NCBI RefSeq assembly: GCF_029168945.1 | Contig: NC_083602.1 | Coordinates: forward strand, 77,148,600-77,212,599 | Source: Cannabis sativa | Taxonomy: Eukaryota; Streptophyta; Magnoliopsida; Rosales; Cannabaceae | Reading direction: 5' to 3' | DNA: 64,000 nucleotides | Shown: positions 46,429-58,513 of the stretch, in pieces | Layout of the letters: each line of letters begins with the position of its first letter | Position numbering within the stretch: the stretch's first letter is position 1 | Notes under the pieces: model-generated | The model's database searches: none | What the model saw: only the letters and a program-made list of their open reading frames with translations | What the model was told of the DNA's origin: nothing | Made by a program: the position numbers and the translations under genes

Positions 46429-47727
46429 TGCTCACCCTAACAAGATGAACATTTTGATAGAGTTATGAAATTAGAGAGAAAGATAAATATGATTTACACT
46501 CATATGGTTTGTAAGAAATATTGGAATGAATTGTTCTTTGCCAAGGAAGATTATTCAAGGAAGTGAAACTTCTTCAAAAATCGTGATGAGAAAAGATTTT
46601 AGAAGAGCAATGAAGAAGTCCAATTTTAGTTTAAAGTTTGAAAAAAAAATTATTATTGATCTATTTTTTTTGAATTCATATTTGCATATTTAAAGATTTT
46701 TTAATTTAAATAATTTTATTTTTGAATTTTTTATTTATTTGCTAATAAATATTTATTTAATTTCAAACTTATCTGCAAAGTTAACTAAATAGGACTTCAA
46801 TGCTCATAGTATAATTCTAAAATCAAATTTAATATTTGATTATTTATTTTAAATAAATTATAAAAAGTAACTATTTGGAATAGTAACTTATGAAAAGTTT
46901 CTCCACTTATGTTTAAAATGATTTAAAATATGATTTTGATTCTATATTGTTAAACTTAGAAATTAAAGATAATTAATTAGAGTTTCTGAATAATAATTCA
47001 AAATATTCATAGATGTGAGATTCCATCCCAATCATGTATAATTAATGATTCATTAAGGAATCAGTAGAAACACCAAATATTTAATTAGAATACTCTAGTT
47101 AAATTAAACAAATAAACATATAAACATTCACTGATTAATTTTTTTTTATTGAAATAGATTATAACTAACAAAATATGAGAAATGATTTAAATAAATTAAA
47201 AGTATTTTAATAAATGTATTTAGAACACATTAAGATTGAGCATAATGAATTGAAATTATTCAAATGACTGAATTTCAATAAAAATAACAATTAAAAGGGA
47301 TTGTCAAAATTAAATTTTTTAACAGTCACTACTATTAAATGTATACAAAGAAATAAGAAATTTTTACACCGAAAATTCAAAATGATAATTTTATTACATA
47401 AATACATATACACGGCTAAACTAACTTTTTTACTCATCTTTTATATTTTATTACTATTTTACCACATGCACACACAATTCAACATTTTTGACACGTCAGT
47501 GATTGATGTATTACATCAATCACTCTATACATCATTTCTCTCATTTTTCTCTTCGTTTTTTTTTATTTTCCATTTCTTTTCAGTTTTTTTTTTAAAAAAA
47601 TAGTAACCTCCATTTTCCCTCTCCACAATCCCAACTCCATTTTCCCTCTTCTTTTTGTTGTTCAAATTTTTTTAACTCCCATTAATCGTATTCCCTCTTT
47701 TTATTTTCTCTTAATCTATATATAAAT
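46429..47727. other. AT-rich flank to the right of the Sirevirus
   Basis: 46,443-46,620 has a short open stretch with EHFDRVMKLERKINMIYTHM and a stop at about 46,566. I do not recognise it. The rest is very AT-rich without coding signal, ending in a CT-rich leader with CCATTTTCCCTCT repeated at 47,612 and 47,638. Confidence 0.4.
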
Positions 47728-47975
47728 ATGGTTGTAACTCATTCTTCATCAACTCCTTCCCCTGTTCAAAAAAAAAATTCTAAAATGGAGTTGAAATCTT
47801 TACCTAATAGAAACAAGGGTAAACGACCTGTTGTTGAGGAGGATGACTCTGATTTTGTTCCTCCATTGTCAAAACGTGGGCGAGCTCTTCCAAAGAAGAA
47901 ATCAAAGGTGGCTACCAATGAAAAAATTCTTCAAGATGATGCTAAAAAAAATGATCAAGATGGAGTTGGTCTTCG
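47728..47975 (+). CDS. Probable first exon of an uncharacterised nuclear protein gene
   Basis: From the ATG at 47,728 the peptide begins with a Ser/Thr/Pro stretch, then NKGKRPVVEEDDSDFVPP and KRGRALPKKKSKV, a bipartite nuclear-localisation-like signal with acidic centre. A good donor follows (CTTCG|GTATAAAG at 47,976); read through, the ORF would end at 47,988 (86 residues). Upstream are a CT-rich leader and TATATATAAAT at about 47,717. Short basic/acidic first exons like this precede DUF1985/Ulp1-type genes in plant MULEs, so this may be the start of a second such gene whose remainder was cut off by the LTR nest at 49,226. This is inference from style of sequence only. The following 1.2 kb is T-rich like an intron. 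Confidence 0.45.
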
Positions 47976-49225
47976 GTATAAAGTTTGATTTTAGTTTCTT
48001 TTTGGTTTCGCCCCTATTTGAAATTTGTTTGTATTTGCTATTTGTGTGTCTTGTGTTTTTCGATTTTACTATTCTAGGTTTTCCATTTTTGCATTTCGTT
48101 TGATTTTGTTTGGTTTTTTAGGGCTTCTATTTTTTTTAGTTTAATTTATTTGTTCTTTTTATGGGTTTTTCATTTTCGTTTGTTTAGTCTTAAAAACTGT
48201 TTCATTTTGTTGTCTTTTTTTTTTCTTTCTGTTTTTGTTTTTCCAGATGTTTTATTCTTTTTCATTTTAGTTTCTTCATTTGATCTATTCTCAGTTTGTA
48301 TTAGTTTTTTCATAGTTTTTTAATAGTGTAAACACGTTCTGTATGTATTTTTTTTTGGGAATATGTTTTTGTCTAGTTGTTTCCTGTCTATTTTTATATC
48401 ATCAATGGGTAACAATTTGATTTATCATTGATGTTGATGTTCAAAGAGTTTTTTCTGTATTTTAGTTTGTTTTCAGTTATTTTATAGTTTTATTATGGTT
48501 TTGCTACTTGCATAATATATAAACTATCATAAAACGATAATGCAACTATAATGCAACCAAAACAAAAAATAAACAGACTTACACGTAACTTGTTGTCTCT
48601 TAATTCAAATTTGCTCTTCTTATTGTATTTTTTTAAACAATATATTCCACAATATTGAAAAACAGTAATCAACCAAAATACAACTATATATAACGTAGAT
48701 ATATTATTCATGAGGTTTTTTTAAAATTTTCACATCATACCTTGTTTTGGATTGGGGGGGAGCTCCAGATCTGTTTGTTACAGATCTACATTTCATGAAT
48801 TTGGATTTCTGGTTTTTTCCGTAAAGTTCTGTTTAGATCATTGCAGGTCTTCTTTTTTAGTTGATTTCGTCGGAATTAATGGTTATATTTCCCTCATTTT
48901 GGTTTCATTTTGGTTGTTTTGCCGATTTGAAACGATCGAGGTATATTCATCTTCATCGTTCGCTCCGTCCAACTGAAGGTTTAGTGCATGTGGTATTTTT
49001 GTAAATATTTGTATGTGGACTGTATAAATGTTTAATCGGCCGGCCGATAGTATTTTTGTAATTTTTTTTTTCCTTTTTTGTATTTTTCAATTTTTTTCCC
49101 AAGAAATAAATATTTTAGTGGGATTATATTCTAGTCATTAAAATAAATAAATCCAAAGAAAGAAAACTAGATTGTTCTTAAATGCAACAATTAGTATTCC
49201 TTAATGAATGTCATAAGTTCAAAGA
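47976..49225. other. T-rich, intron-like sequence
   Basis: Strongly T-rich on the plus strand (many TTTTTT runs) with few coding features, consistent with an intron following 47,975. A GC-richer patch at 48,745-48,980 has an acceptor-like TTGCAG at 48,841-48,846 and an ORF of 74 codons, not recognised. Confidence 0.4.
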
Positions 49226-50569
49226 TGTTATTGTTGGGTTTTGTGCCCTAAATAAAACCCTTTACAATGGTTGCATGAATTTTACATGCTAATGGTTTAA
49301 TATGTTTATTACATTCACACACAAAATCAGTTAAGTCCAGATAATATGTTTATTCACAATTACAGTATCGTCAACACAGTGGAATGTGATTGTGATCATA
49401 TGAATCAAAAGACTAAGTCCCTGTTTCATCAGTGTTTTGGATTTACACTAATGTGATAATCAGCGATGATGTGTACTTACACTTGGAGTAAGTGTTATGT
49501 TCTTTCCAGGACATTGGTAAAGTATACTAGTTTCGAATGTATGGAGTATACATTGGATTGGACCGATATTGCCACTTAGTTAAGATATTATAAACTTACC
49601 GTCATATCTTTCCAAGTCAATATCAGTAGTTGATCTTAAGATTAAAAGAATCTAAATCCTGATATGCTTAGGCTCAACTCAGAAGTACTATTCATGTTCT
49701 TTTATTTATTAGTTAAGCCTACTTTTGGGTCAGGGTGATACGTATATTTTGGGAACATGATAGTATGATTGAGTGGGAGTGCTGAACATAAATATTGAAT
49801 CTATAGCTTCTACTGGTGTATAGAAGTCAAGTGATGATTCCCTTCGAGCTTAGCTAAATAGAAGTAAATGGATGAGCTCTTGTTTAAGTGACTAATTCTT
49901 AGATCACTAAACATTTACAGGTAGCTAAGTGTTTTAAGTGGCAAAATACGTTGAGGGGTGAGAACGGTAAAATTATCCCATCTCGATGTAAATCATCTAT
50001 ATAGAGGATCTTTGATCACAATAAGATTATAACAATACTTAAATGAGATAGCATATCTATATCGTGGAACATATAATATGCTCTATATAAGTCTGAGAGT
50101 GCAATTCTAAGTTCTAAGAGCGGATTCAACGAGGAATTAATAAGTTAGAATTTACTTAGTAAATTCGGTTCACTTATTGGAAGCTCAACATATAGATCTA
50201 TGGTCCCCATTCTAAAGTTAGACTATGTCTAATTTGTGAATTTTTACTATGCATGGGCGAAATTGTAAAGAAAAGAGATTCTAGGTTTATTTATTTATTA
50301 ATAGACTTTATATTTCTAATTAATAATTAAATTAAATGACAATTATATTTAATAATCTATTTTAGTTATTAAATAATTATTTTTGGCATTTAAATGGTTA
50401 GAATTGGAAAATTGGCGTTTTTGAGAAAATAGAAGTAAAAATTGTGAAAACGGCAAAAACCAAGTGAGGCCCATTACACACCTTGGCCGACCACTTAAGC
50501 ATGTTTTTCAAATTGATATTTTCATTATTTTAATGCCAAATAATTACTAACCTAAACCTAGTAGTTGCC

Positions 50570-52966
50570 TGTAACACCCTAACTAGCATAGGCGTATTAC
50601 GTGATTTTTAAACATGTTGTGCAGCTCGTTGCTAATCAACGAGGTTTATGGAAAACGTGATTAATTAAAATTTTTTGCTTTTTAATTAAACTTGTAAAAT
50701 ATTTATACAAAATATTCGGGATCCCGATTACAAAACCATTTACAAAAGTTTACTGTCTATACAAAATATTTGTCGCCTAGCGACTAACTACAAAAATAGC
50801 CTCGCTGTCCCGATGATCGTACGCTCCAGGCCTAACCGCCCCGACATGTACAATCTTCATAGGCTTGTTCACGGTCCATCAGCCCTAGCCTTGCCTTTAC
50901 CTACACATAAACATAGCACTGTGAGTCGACAGACTCAGTTAGAAAAGCATAATAATACTCATACATAAATCCCGGTCATGATCAGACGCCCATACCCCTG
51001 ATCATAACCCTAACTGCCGTGTCCAACACGATACTGAGTCCCCCTAACTGCCGTGTCAAACACGGTACTGAGTTCTGAACGTTCATAGGGACGGTACTAT
51101 TGACAAGTAACAGCCTAATCGGTCGAACCGGTCATACTCCGGCTGCTGGTCATACTCCAGCCTGTACCGACGTGTTACAGTATCAGCCTAATCGGTCGAA
51201 CTGGTCATACTCCGGCTGCTGGTCATACTCCAGCCTGTACCGACGTGATACGTCAAATAGTACGGAACCACCAACCTAAGTATCAGCCTAATCGGTCGAA
51301 TCTGTCATACTCCGGCTGCTGGTCATACTCCAGCCTGTACCGACGTGATACAGTGTCAGCCTAATCGGTCGAACCGGTCATACTCCGGCTGCTGGTCATA
51401 CTCCAGCCTGTACCGACGTGACACAGTTGGATGGTTCGAAGCCAACATACATATCTAATGTAATCTAACAGGCTTCCTACATGCACGCTAAACATGTAAT
51501 CTACATATGCATACTGTTATACTAATCTTACCTCGATTCCGAATTCAGGTGTGCCGGTCAACTTGACTGGAACTATCTGCGCGGCGGATTACAGGCTCCT
51601 AAACCATAAAAATCACAACACTATAAGTGATACGCTAAATCACTTCCCGGGGAGTTAAACTAGGAACTAAAGTTTCCCTATCGATAAAAAGCATGGCAAT
51701 ACCCCAAATAACATAAAATCGAGGAAAACTAGGGTTTCAGAAATTTCCCCAACCGGTAGACCGGTTGTCCAACCGGAATTCCGGTTTTGGGAATTTTCGA
51801 AACCCATCCGGAATTCCAGATGCACAACCGGAATTCTGGTTCCTCGCAGGAATTTTTCGAAAATTCACACAATGCTCAAATCCAATCCAAACAACCTCAA
51901 ACCTTCCAGACCTGCTCTAAATCACCCACATAACATTTCTAAAGCAACTACACAGCCCAGAACACCCATAAATCAAAAATGCCATTAAAGCCCAAGCTTT
52001 GAGTTCCAAAACTCAAACTTGGTTAAATTCAACTAACATGCATCCAAATCAGATCAACCTATTTAAACATGCATATAAAAGCTTCTGAAAACTACTACAA
52101 ACGTCAACAAAATCACAGCAACAGATTTTAACCATTTCTCTTTGAAAACTATGGTTTTGAGCTAAAAACTTCCAAGCTTGAATCAAAGCAAATATCATGC
52201 ATTCTCTAGCTCTAAACTACTTAAAACAACAAGATTAATTCTCTGAAAACAACTACAAAACACAGCAGCAAGCATCACAACAAATCACATGCAACAATCA
52301 TCCTTTTAAACATTTTTTTTTTCATAAATTACAAAAGGGAAAGGTTAGAAACCTTACCAAAGCTTGAAGAACACTTAGATTGGAAGGAAAAGGGCTTGAA
52401 AATCAAAGGAAAAATCCAAGTTCTTGCTGCTTCAAAGAGGCCGAAAAAGAGAGAGAGGTTGAGAGGAAAAAGCTTGCTTTCCTTTTAATTTTCTAACTTT
52501 GTAATTTTTTGAAACTTTGAAAAATGAAGGTAAGGAATCAATATATTCATTTCAGCCAACAAAATATAATAAAACACATAATAAACTTATTTTCTAAGTC
52601 CACTAAAGGACAAACTAATAATGGGGCAAAATGACCATTTTGCCCCTTCACACTAAAATCACATAAATAACACTAAAGGGGTATTTTTGGGAAATTCTAA
52701 ATTCCCGGCCATTCCCGACATTCCCAATGTCTAATAAACCGTCCCAAACTACTAACATACTAAGTTGTGATTTTACTGAGCCAAACACCGAGTTCCATGT
52801 TACCGGGCACCGGAAATGCAAGATTATGAAAACTACTAAATGACATAAAAATGCATCTCAGAATTCAATAATAACAGTATAAATAATTATTTAAATAGCT
52901 ATAAATAATTTCATAATTAAACGTGATTAACTGCTAATTTCTAAATTAAACTAAGCGGTCTTTACA
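50570..52966 (-). mobile_element. Chromovirus-type solo LTR B, TSD TTGCC
   Basis: 2,397 bp, TGTAACACCCTAACTAGC to GGTCTTTACA, flanked by TTGCC (50,565-50,569 and 52,967-52,971). Same family and orientation as solo LTR A; the two are alignable end to end with many differences. It sits between the copia LTR body and its TATA box, so it displaced the core promoter from upstream sequence. Confidence 0.9.
51113..51425. repeat. Four 73-bp tandem units in solo LTR B
   Basis: GCCTAATCGGTCGAA recurs at 51,113, 51,186, 51,286 and 51,359, with the same extra stretch (AAATAGTACGGAACCACC) before the third unit as in LTR A. The unit number and the odd interval are conserved, so the array predates the split of the two LTRs. 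Confidence 0.8.
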
Positions 52967-54016
52967 TTGCCTATAAATAGAAAGTGATGGCTCAGTCAAA
53001 TTAATGCTTTTTGTCAGAAAATCAGAGTATCAATTTTTTTCAGAAAACTGAGCCTTCCCTCTCTCTTCTATAGCCGAACCAACCCTCTCTCTTTTCCTCT
53101 TCTTAATTTCAAACCCTCAGTGATAGAGTAGTGCCCACATACAGCAAGTGGTACCTCAATCATAGATTGGAAGATTGTGAAGGATCACGCACAAAGAGAA
53201 GGACATTCGAGCTCAGATCTTGATAATACTCTGCGACAGAAAGGATACAAGGGTTAGAGATCTGAGTGGAAGGAGACATTATTCCGCTGCCATCAATGTA
53301 AGGTTTTCTTAACTTTATATGTATTTATTTATCGTTTTAGAAAGTTCATATTTAGGGTGTTAAACAACATACTTGTGAGTAGATCTAAGATCCTGGTAAA
53401 ATAAATTCCAACAGTTATACCCGAAATTCGGCTACACTTCAAAGAGTGACACGTGTCAATTAAGTGGAATATGAACCACTTTGATATAACAACGTTATAT
53501 TAGTTCTATCATTTAATGCAAAAAGAAATAACTCATTACATATGGAATCAATAGAGTATATTTATAACTCGCTAATTGTACAGTCTTAGGCGAGGTAAGG
53601 ATACAAAACTATTAATGCCTATATTGACGAGACACCAACCTATCTCGAAATTATACTTTTCTCACTGAGTCTGTTGACTCAGGTTTCATGTGTATGGAAA
53701 GAAAATGAAAAAGTTGAGCAACAGTGAGTCTGGAGCTCATTGGTGATTGTACATATGAAGATTGTTAGGCTTGGAGAGCATAGTTTCCTGGGACGAAATA
53801 GGCTTATTCTTTGTAGTTGCTGGGTGACACCTTTTACTTATAATATATTTTGAAATATTTAAAAGTTTAAATACGGAATCCTAGAAATTATAAAATATAT
53901 GTTTATATTTATTTTATTACAAAAGTTTAAATAAATCACAATTTTCATTAAAATCCTTCTGATTAGCAAAGGTCAGCACATTAATTTGGAAAACATTGTA
54001 ACACGCCTAAATAAGT

Positions 54017-55126
54017 CACTACTACAAATGTAAGCTTTTATCCCAATTTTTAGGGGCATTATATACCGGTTTTCGCTGATTTAAAAATCAAGATATATGC
54101 TAGTAGGATAAAATGCCTTATAAAAAATGGGATACAAAGAACTTTTAATCCAGATTTTTATGTAAAAATCAGAATAAAATTAGGCCTTTTATCTCGATTT
54201 TTATAAAAATCGGGATTAAATGTAAAAACAAAATATAAAAAAATATAAAAAATAATACTCAGACTGAAAATCTTATTATTAATCAATTATTTTACAATAT
54301 TTATACATATGTCTTTCAGTATAAAAAAAAATAAAAATCCATTGTCTCATAATTTTTTCGTAACAGATTCAAATTAATATAATAAAACCTTAAATAATCA
54401 TTACACAAACTGTCGCCGACGCCACAAACTTAGAAGCACCGTGGTTAACGAACCACTACAAACCTCGAACCTCCATTCACATAAGAAAAGAAAGAATGAG
54501 AGAGATCCAGAATATACGAAGAACAAAATTGGTGTTTCCAAAAAAAAAATAAAAATAAAGAAAGTGATGGAACGATACTTGGAGGTTTCAGAGGGTGTGG
54601 AGCTCAGATCTTAACTCCATTAGTCATCTGTCGTGGGAAAAAGGTCACTAGGCTACTTTGTCGAAGAAAGAAGTGGAGATGAAGGAGAGGTAGCGGCGAA
54701 AGAGAGAGAACATGTGTGAGAAAATTATATCAGATCTAAAATAAAACCCTAAACGGGATGAAAAGATTAGGGAAACCCTTATATCCTGATTTTTTGTAAA
54801 AAACAAGCATAAAAGGGTTTTTCCTTTACCCTGTTTGGCTCTAGCAAAACAATAAAGGGTAAAAATTTAATTTTTTGGTGACCAGTCAAACAAGGTCCTT
54901 GCTCCAAAATGTGATAGAAGACCCATCATGGGCATGTTTGACTAGTCAATAAAAAAAAATCTTTCAATTCTATTTTATTGTAACTTTCATTTTTTTAGTG
55001 CTCAACAAAACATGGCCCTTGTGCCTTATATAGAAGTGGGAAAAAACTATCAACATACTTTTTATCAAATTTTTTATATCTTTCAAGTATAAAATGTGGG
55101 ATAAAATGTCCCTTTTTGTAGCAGTG
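54017..55126. mobile_element. CACTA-like non-autonomous DNA transposon, TSD AGT
   Basis: Ends are CACTACTACAAATG and, on the opposite strand, CACTGCTACAAAAAGG, with a later shared TTTTATCCCA; flanked by AGT on each side (54,014-54,016 and 55,127-55,129). 1,110 bp and no transposase. Subterminal repeats of the type ATTTTTATAAAAATCGGGAT form inverted copies (about 54,150-54,225 and 54,780-54,810). The CACTA end and 3-bp TSD point to En/Spm. Confidence 0.85.
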
Positions 55127-55140
55127 AGTAGGGTGTTACA

Positions 55141-55508
55141 CATTCATTTGCCGCTATGGCTTATCAAACGGTGCGTAGTTGATCACTTTTTAGCGTCAAG
55201 ATCAATCTTGAAAGCTATTGATACTCACAAAAAGATTACTATTATATTTTACAGTGAATGTTTCTTTTCCCGAAAAAAAATATAGATTCACTTATGTATA
55301 ATAGTGACGACAACATCATTGAATTGAATGAGGACTAAAATTGAGATACATTGCTGATGATGATTATGAAATCATAAGATGCGTTTTCTATATATTTATC
55401 AATTGTATTTTTATTAAATTTTTACTTTTTACAAGAGTTTTTCAATTTCTAATATTTTCTTCATTATATTGTTTGTATAGAAGTGACTATTTAATTCATT
55501 ATTATTTG
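55141..55508. other. AT-rich flank between LTR nest and Tat element
   Basis: No recognisable gene. It may be the host flank into which the Tat element inserted, or the start of its LTR. Confidence 0.3.
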
Positions 55509-56153
55509 TGTTATAGTGAGATTTCTCTCACCTAGAAACTCGAGACCAGACTCCTGTTTGGAGGACACGTGTATTCAGTTTTCCAAGAAAAGCTGGGATA
55601 TCCATGAGAGACTCCTCGAGTTTAAACCTCGCCTGAGCTAGAGTCAGCGAGATGATGCGAATATGATTAAAGTCTAAACGCATTCGTGTGACTCGCATTA
55701 TGTGGGACCAAAGAACGGATCTAACTTGCATGTACCAGGATATGTGCGGGTATCCTTTCTATACTCCTGCGAAGACATAGAGATCGATTCTCTATAATGC
55801 GACCTACGGAATCAATGTACCACTATACTCCTGTGAATCAATGTACAAACAGATTTACAATGAATACAATCCTCGTGTAATTAACTGAAAACTTGCTTTG
55901 TATATAAAGGAGTGATCTACCACGAAATGAGACCTACGGAACTCTTGCAACAGTGGACTAAGCAGACCGTGATCTGACTGAACCACTATAATCCTTTGTC
56001 TTCTTGTTATTTCTAGTTTTTTGCTAAGTACTTACATTCCCATCTCGAGTACTCGCCGTTTTAGGTTGAATACTCGCATTTGTTCTTCATATAATTTCTT
56101 CTTATTATTAATATTATTATTTATTTTGGTGTTGCGAATTTTGCTCGACAACA
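55509..56153 (+). repeat. 5' LTR of Tat-lineage Ty3 element
   Basis: Proposed limits TGTTATAGTGAG...CTCGACAACA (TGTT/AACA ends), about 645 bp. The right limit is set by the PBS just after it; the left limit is uncertain (55,509 or 55,517) because the 3' LTR is outside the window. Contains a TATA box at 55,901 (TATATAAAGG). Confidence 0.6.
55901..55908 (+). promoter_or_regulatory. TATA box in the Tat LTR
   Basis: TATATAAA followed by AGG, about 250 bp before the LTR end, the usual place for the U3/R boundary. Confidence 0.5.
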
Positions 56154-56155
56154 TT

Positions 56156-56172
56156 TGGCGTCGTCTCTGGGA
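56156..56172 (+). other. Primer-binding site of the Tat element
   Basis: TGGCGTCGTCTCTGGGA directly after the LTR resembles the TGGCGCC-type PBS used by Tat/Ogre relatives (tRNA-Arg-like) with a few differences. Its position supports the LTR end. Confidence 0.55.
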
Positions 56173-56269
56173 ATTCGAGAAGTACGTTCTTACTAAATAC
56201 AAGAAGGGAATCATCAGGGCTGGAAACTAAGCAAACGAAGGTGTTAACAACGAATCCATCAACATCGGA

Positions 56270-58513
56270 ATGATGAACGTTCCATTGTCTGGGGTTAGAA
56301 CACCACCTGTAGATGTCATCAATGGCAGAGTAGGTCGAGGTAATGTCAGACCCCTTAACCTATTCCCTGAAACTGCTGGCCCACAAGTCGGAGAGACATC
56401 CATGCCAGCAGCAACAATGGGGCACTTTCCACCCATCACTCCGCCGGCAGTGTTCGAGGGAATCGTCCAGCTAACCACTGACAAGTATACCGCGATCTAG
56501 GACCAGCTACGCGCCCTGCAGGCTGAGGTGCATGGACTGAACAGGGCCCGATGCCCTCCTCGAGCCCCCACTACTCGCACAGAAAACCCTCAGGTAACAC
56601 ACTCTAGACGTCGTAATAACCGTGCTCGCAGGGAACGAAGGGCCAACCCTAAAGGACTCGACCTGAATCAACCAACCTCGAGAGACCAATTTGCGAGATA
56701 TCCCAACCAGGAGACACAGATAGACGCAGACCCCGAGCGACGTAACCCTCGCAGCAGACCTTCGCGAGACAACAATGTAGAATCCGCCTCCTCTTCCTCG
56801 CATGGTCGCACACCTAGCAGGTACACGAGGTCCGGTTCTGTGGAGACGCAGCAGGGAGGACGATATCAGGTTCACAGGGGTGATCTGCGTGATCACCTTA
56901 ATGTTGTTTTCAAAGCACACTCCCACGCCCCTCGTGACGAGGAAGCGCCCCGTGATCCCAAAATGGGCGATCAAGGCATAAACGCTCGCACAAATCTGCC
57001 TAACGCACCAGCAGCGACTACCGGGGTTAATGTCCCAGCAAACCTCGCCCCAGTAGCCACAGCTCCTGCAGCCGCAGCAATCCCGACTCCCTTAGCCGGA
57101 GGTATTGATCAAAGCATGCTCTTGCAGGCTTTGAAAATGCTCGAGCAGCAGAGAAAGCCCATATACAAGCTACATGGGACCTCCCCTTTCACTACGGAAG
57201 TGCGACAAGCTCAACTCCCTAAGGGATTCCGGTTATCTGAATCACTAAAGTATAAAGGTATCTCTAATCCCATTGATTATTTAGAGAAATTCAATACTAT
57301 TATGGAAGTGGATCAGGTACCCCAGCTTGCCAAATGTCGCATTCTTGCGGCAACGTTGGAAGAAAACACCCATGATTGGTTCAGCCAATTGCCTGAGGCT
57401 TCTATCTGTATATGGGAGACCTTTGTCGACCTGTTCTTTACGCATTTCCAAGCCACGATGACCTATAGGCCACCCTATACCACTCTCGCTAACATCAAAC
57501 AAGAACCCGGTGAGTCTTTGCAGGTCTATTTTAAGCGTTTTAATGCCGAAGTAACAAAATTTGAGAAGGCACCTGAGTCTTTGCTAGTCTGTATGCTAAT
57601 AACAGGTGTACTGCCGAGAACTGACTTTTGGAAGGAGCTACAGGCCCGGAGACCAGAATCGCTAGTCGAGTTCTTTGCCATGGCAGAACCGCATAAGAGG
57701 ATTGAGAATTCTCTGGCAGAATTGGAGAAGGGCAAAGACAATCGTAAGTTACCAGTGCCTCAGTCACGATCCCGCAGTCCCCGAGGGAAAAGTTCCAGAG
57801 GTCGAAGCCCAAGAAGACGCAGTTCACGGAGACACCGAAGTCTGAAATTTGCCAAGTCCCCTCTAGAGAAGGAATCCTCGCCGAAAAGAAAAGGTGGACC
57901 GCGCTTCGCGAATTATACTGAGCTCGCGGTATCACGAGACCATATCTATGCTATCGAAGAGAAAAATGGGGTCCTCAAGAAGCCACACCCGATCAGGGGA
58001 AACCGCGACAAGAGGGACCCCAAAAAATTTTATAAGTATCATAAAGATATTGGTCGCACTACTTTGGAGTGTTGGGTTTTGCAGGATGAGATTGAAGAGC
58101 TAATCAGGAGGGGGAAATTCAGCAAATATAAAAGGAACGAGGAAAGTCATCCCCGGGCAGATGACAAAGAGGAAAATCAAAACGCGAGTGGTTCAAGAAC
58201 GCCTCGCAATATATTGACCATCATAGGCAGGCCCCATATCGCAGGCGACTCCAGAAAGTCACAAGAGCGATATGCAAAGGAAGCCAAGGAGAAGTCGCTC
58301 ACCAACGTGAACAACCTTAGTGAGGGACCAGAGAAGTTGTTCAAAAGAGAATGCGATGACATCACGTTCATGGAAAGTGATGCGAGATGGATCCATCACC
58401 CGCATTCTGACGCATTGGTCATTGTCGCCAATATTGGCAGAGATTATGTCCACCGCATACTCGTGGACAACGGAAGTTCAGTGAATCTCTTGAACTTACA
58501 AGCCTTTAAATAA
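56270..58513 (+). pseudogene. Tat-lineage Gag and protease start, with stops
   Basis: One frame from the ATG at 56,270 with a TAG at 56,498-56,500. A proline/arginine-rich N-terminus is followed by the Gag core (LEKFNTIMEVDQVPQLAKCR, TLEENTHDWFSQLPEASICI, SLQVYFKRFNAEV), an RS-rich stretch of SRSRSPRGKSS type, a zinc-like region FYKYHKDIGRTTLECWVL (degenerate C/H), and at the C-terminus the protease start with the active-site DNGSS in place of the usual DTGSS-like motif. It ends with a TAA at 58,511; homology continues in other frames into 58,520-58,748. Confidence 0.8.

Larger units (their letters stand above)
49232..53413 (+). mobile_element. Copia solo LTR (Y family), TSD GTTAT
   Basis: TGTTGGGTTTTGTGCCC...ATTCCAACA flanked by GTTAT (49,227-49,231 and 53,414-53,418). 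Without the nested solo LTR and its duplication it is about 1,780 bp and matches 34,007-35,877 and 58,749-60,637. It has the CTATAAATAG TATA box (52,971-52,980) and the AGTAGTGCCCACATAC leader. The GTTAT duplication is part of the older chromovirus LTR start. Confidence 0.9.
49226..55140 (+). mobile_element. Old chromovirus-type LTR, split by a copia solo LTR and a CACTA-like element
   Basis: The LTR begins TGTTAT at 49,226-49,231, is interrupted by the solo LTR at 49,232-53,413, continues ATACCCGAAATTCGG at 53,416, carries CACTGAGTCTGTTGACTCAG near 53,664, is interrupted again at 54,017-55,126 and ends AGGGTGTTACA at 55,140. The end and the CTGAGTCTGTTGACTCA block match the solo LTRs at 41,352 and 50,570. 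No PBS follows and the flanks (AAAGA and CATTC) are not a clear TSD, so it may be a truncated or rearranged remnant. Confidence 0.7.

Noticed and set aside
55528..55731. 67-codon minus-strand ORF
   Set aside because: Lies antisense within the Tat 5' LTR; no domain.
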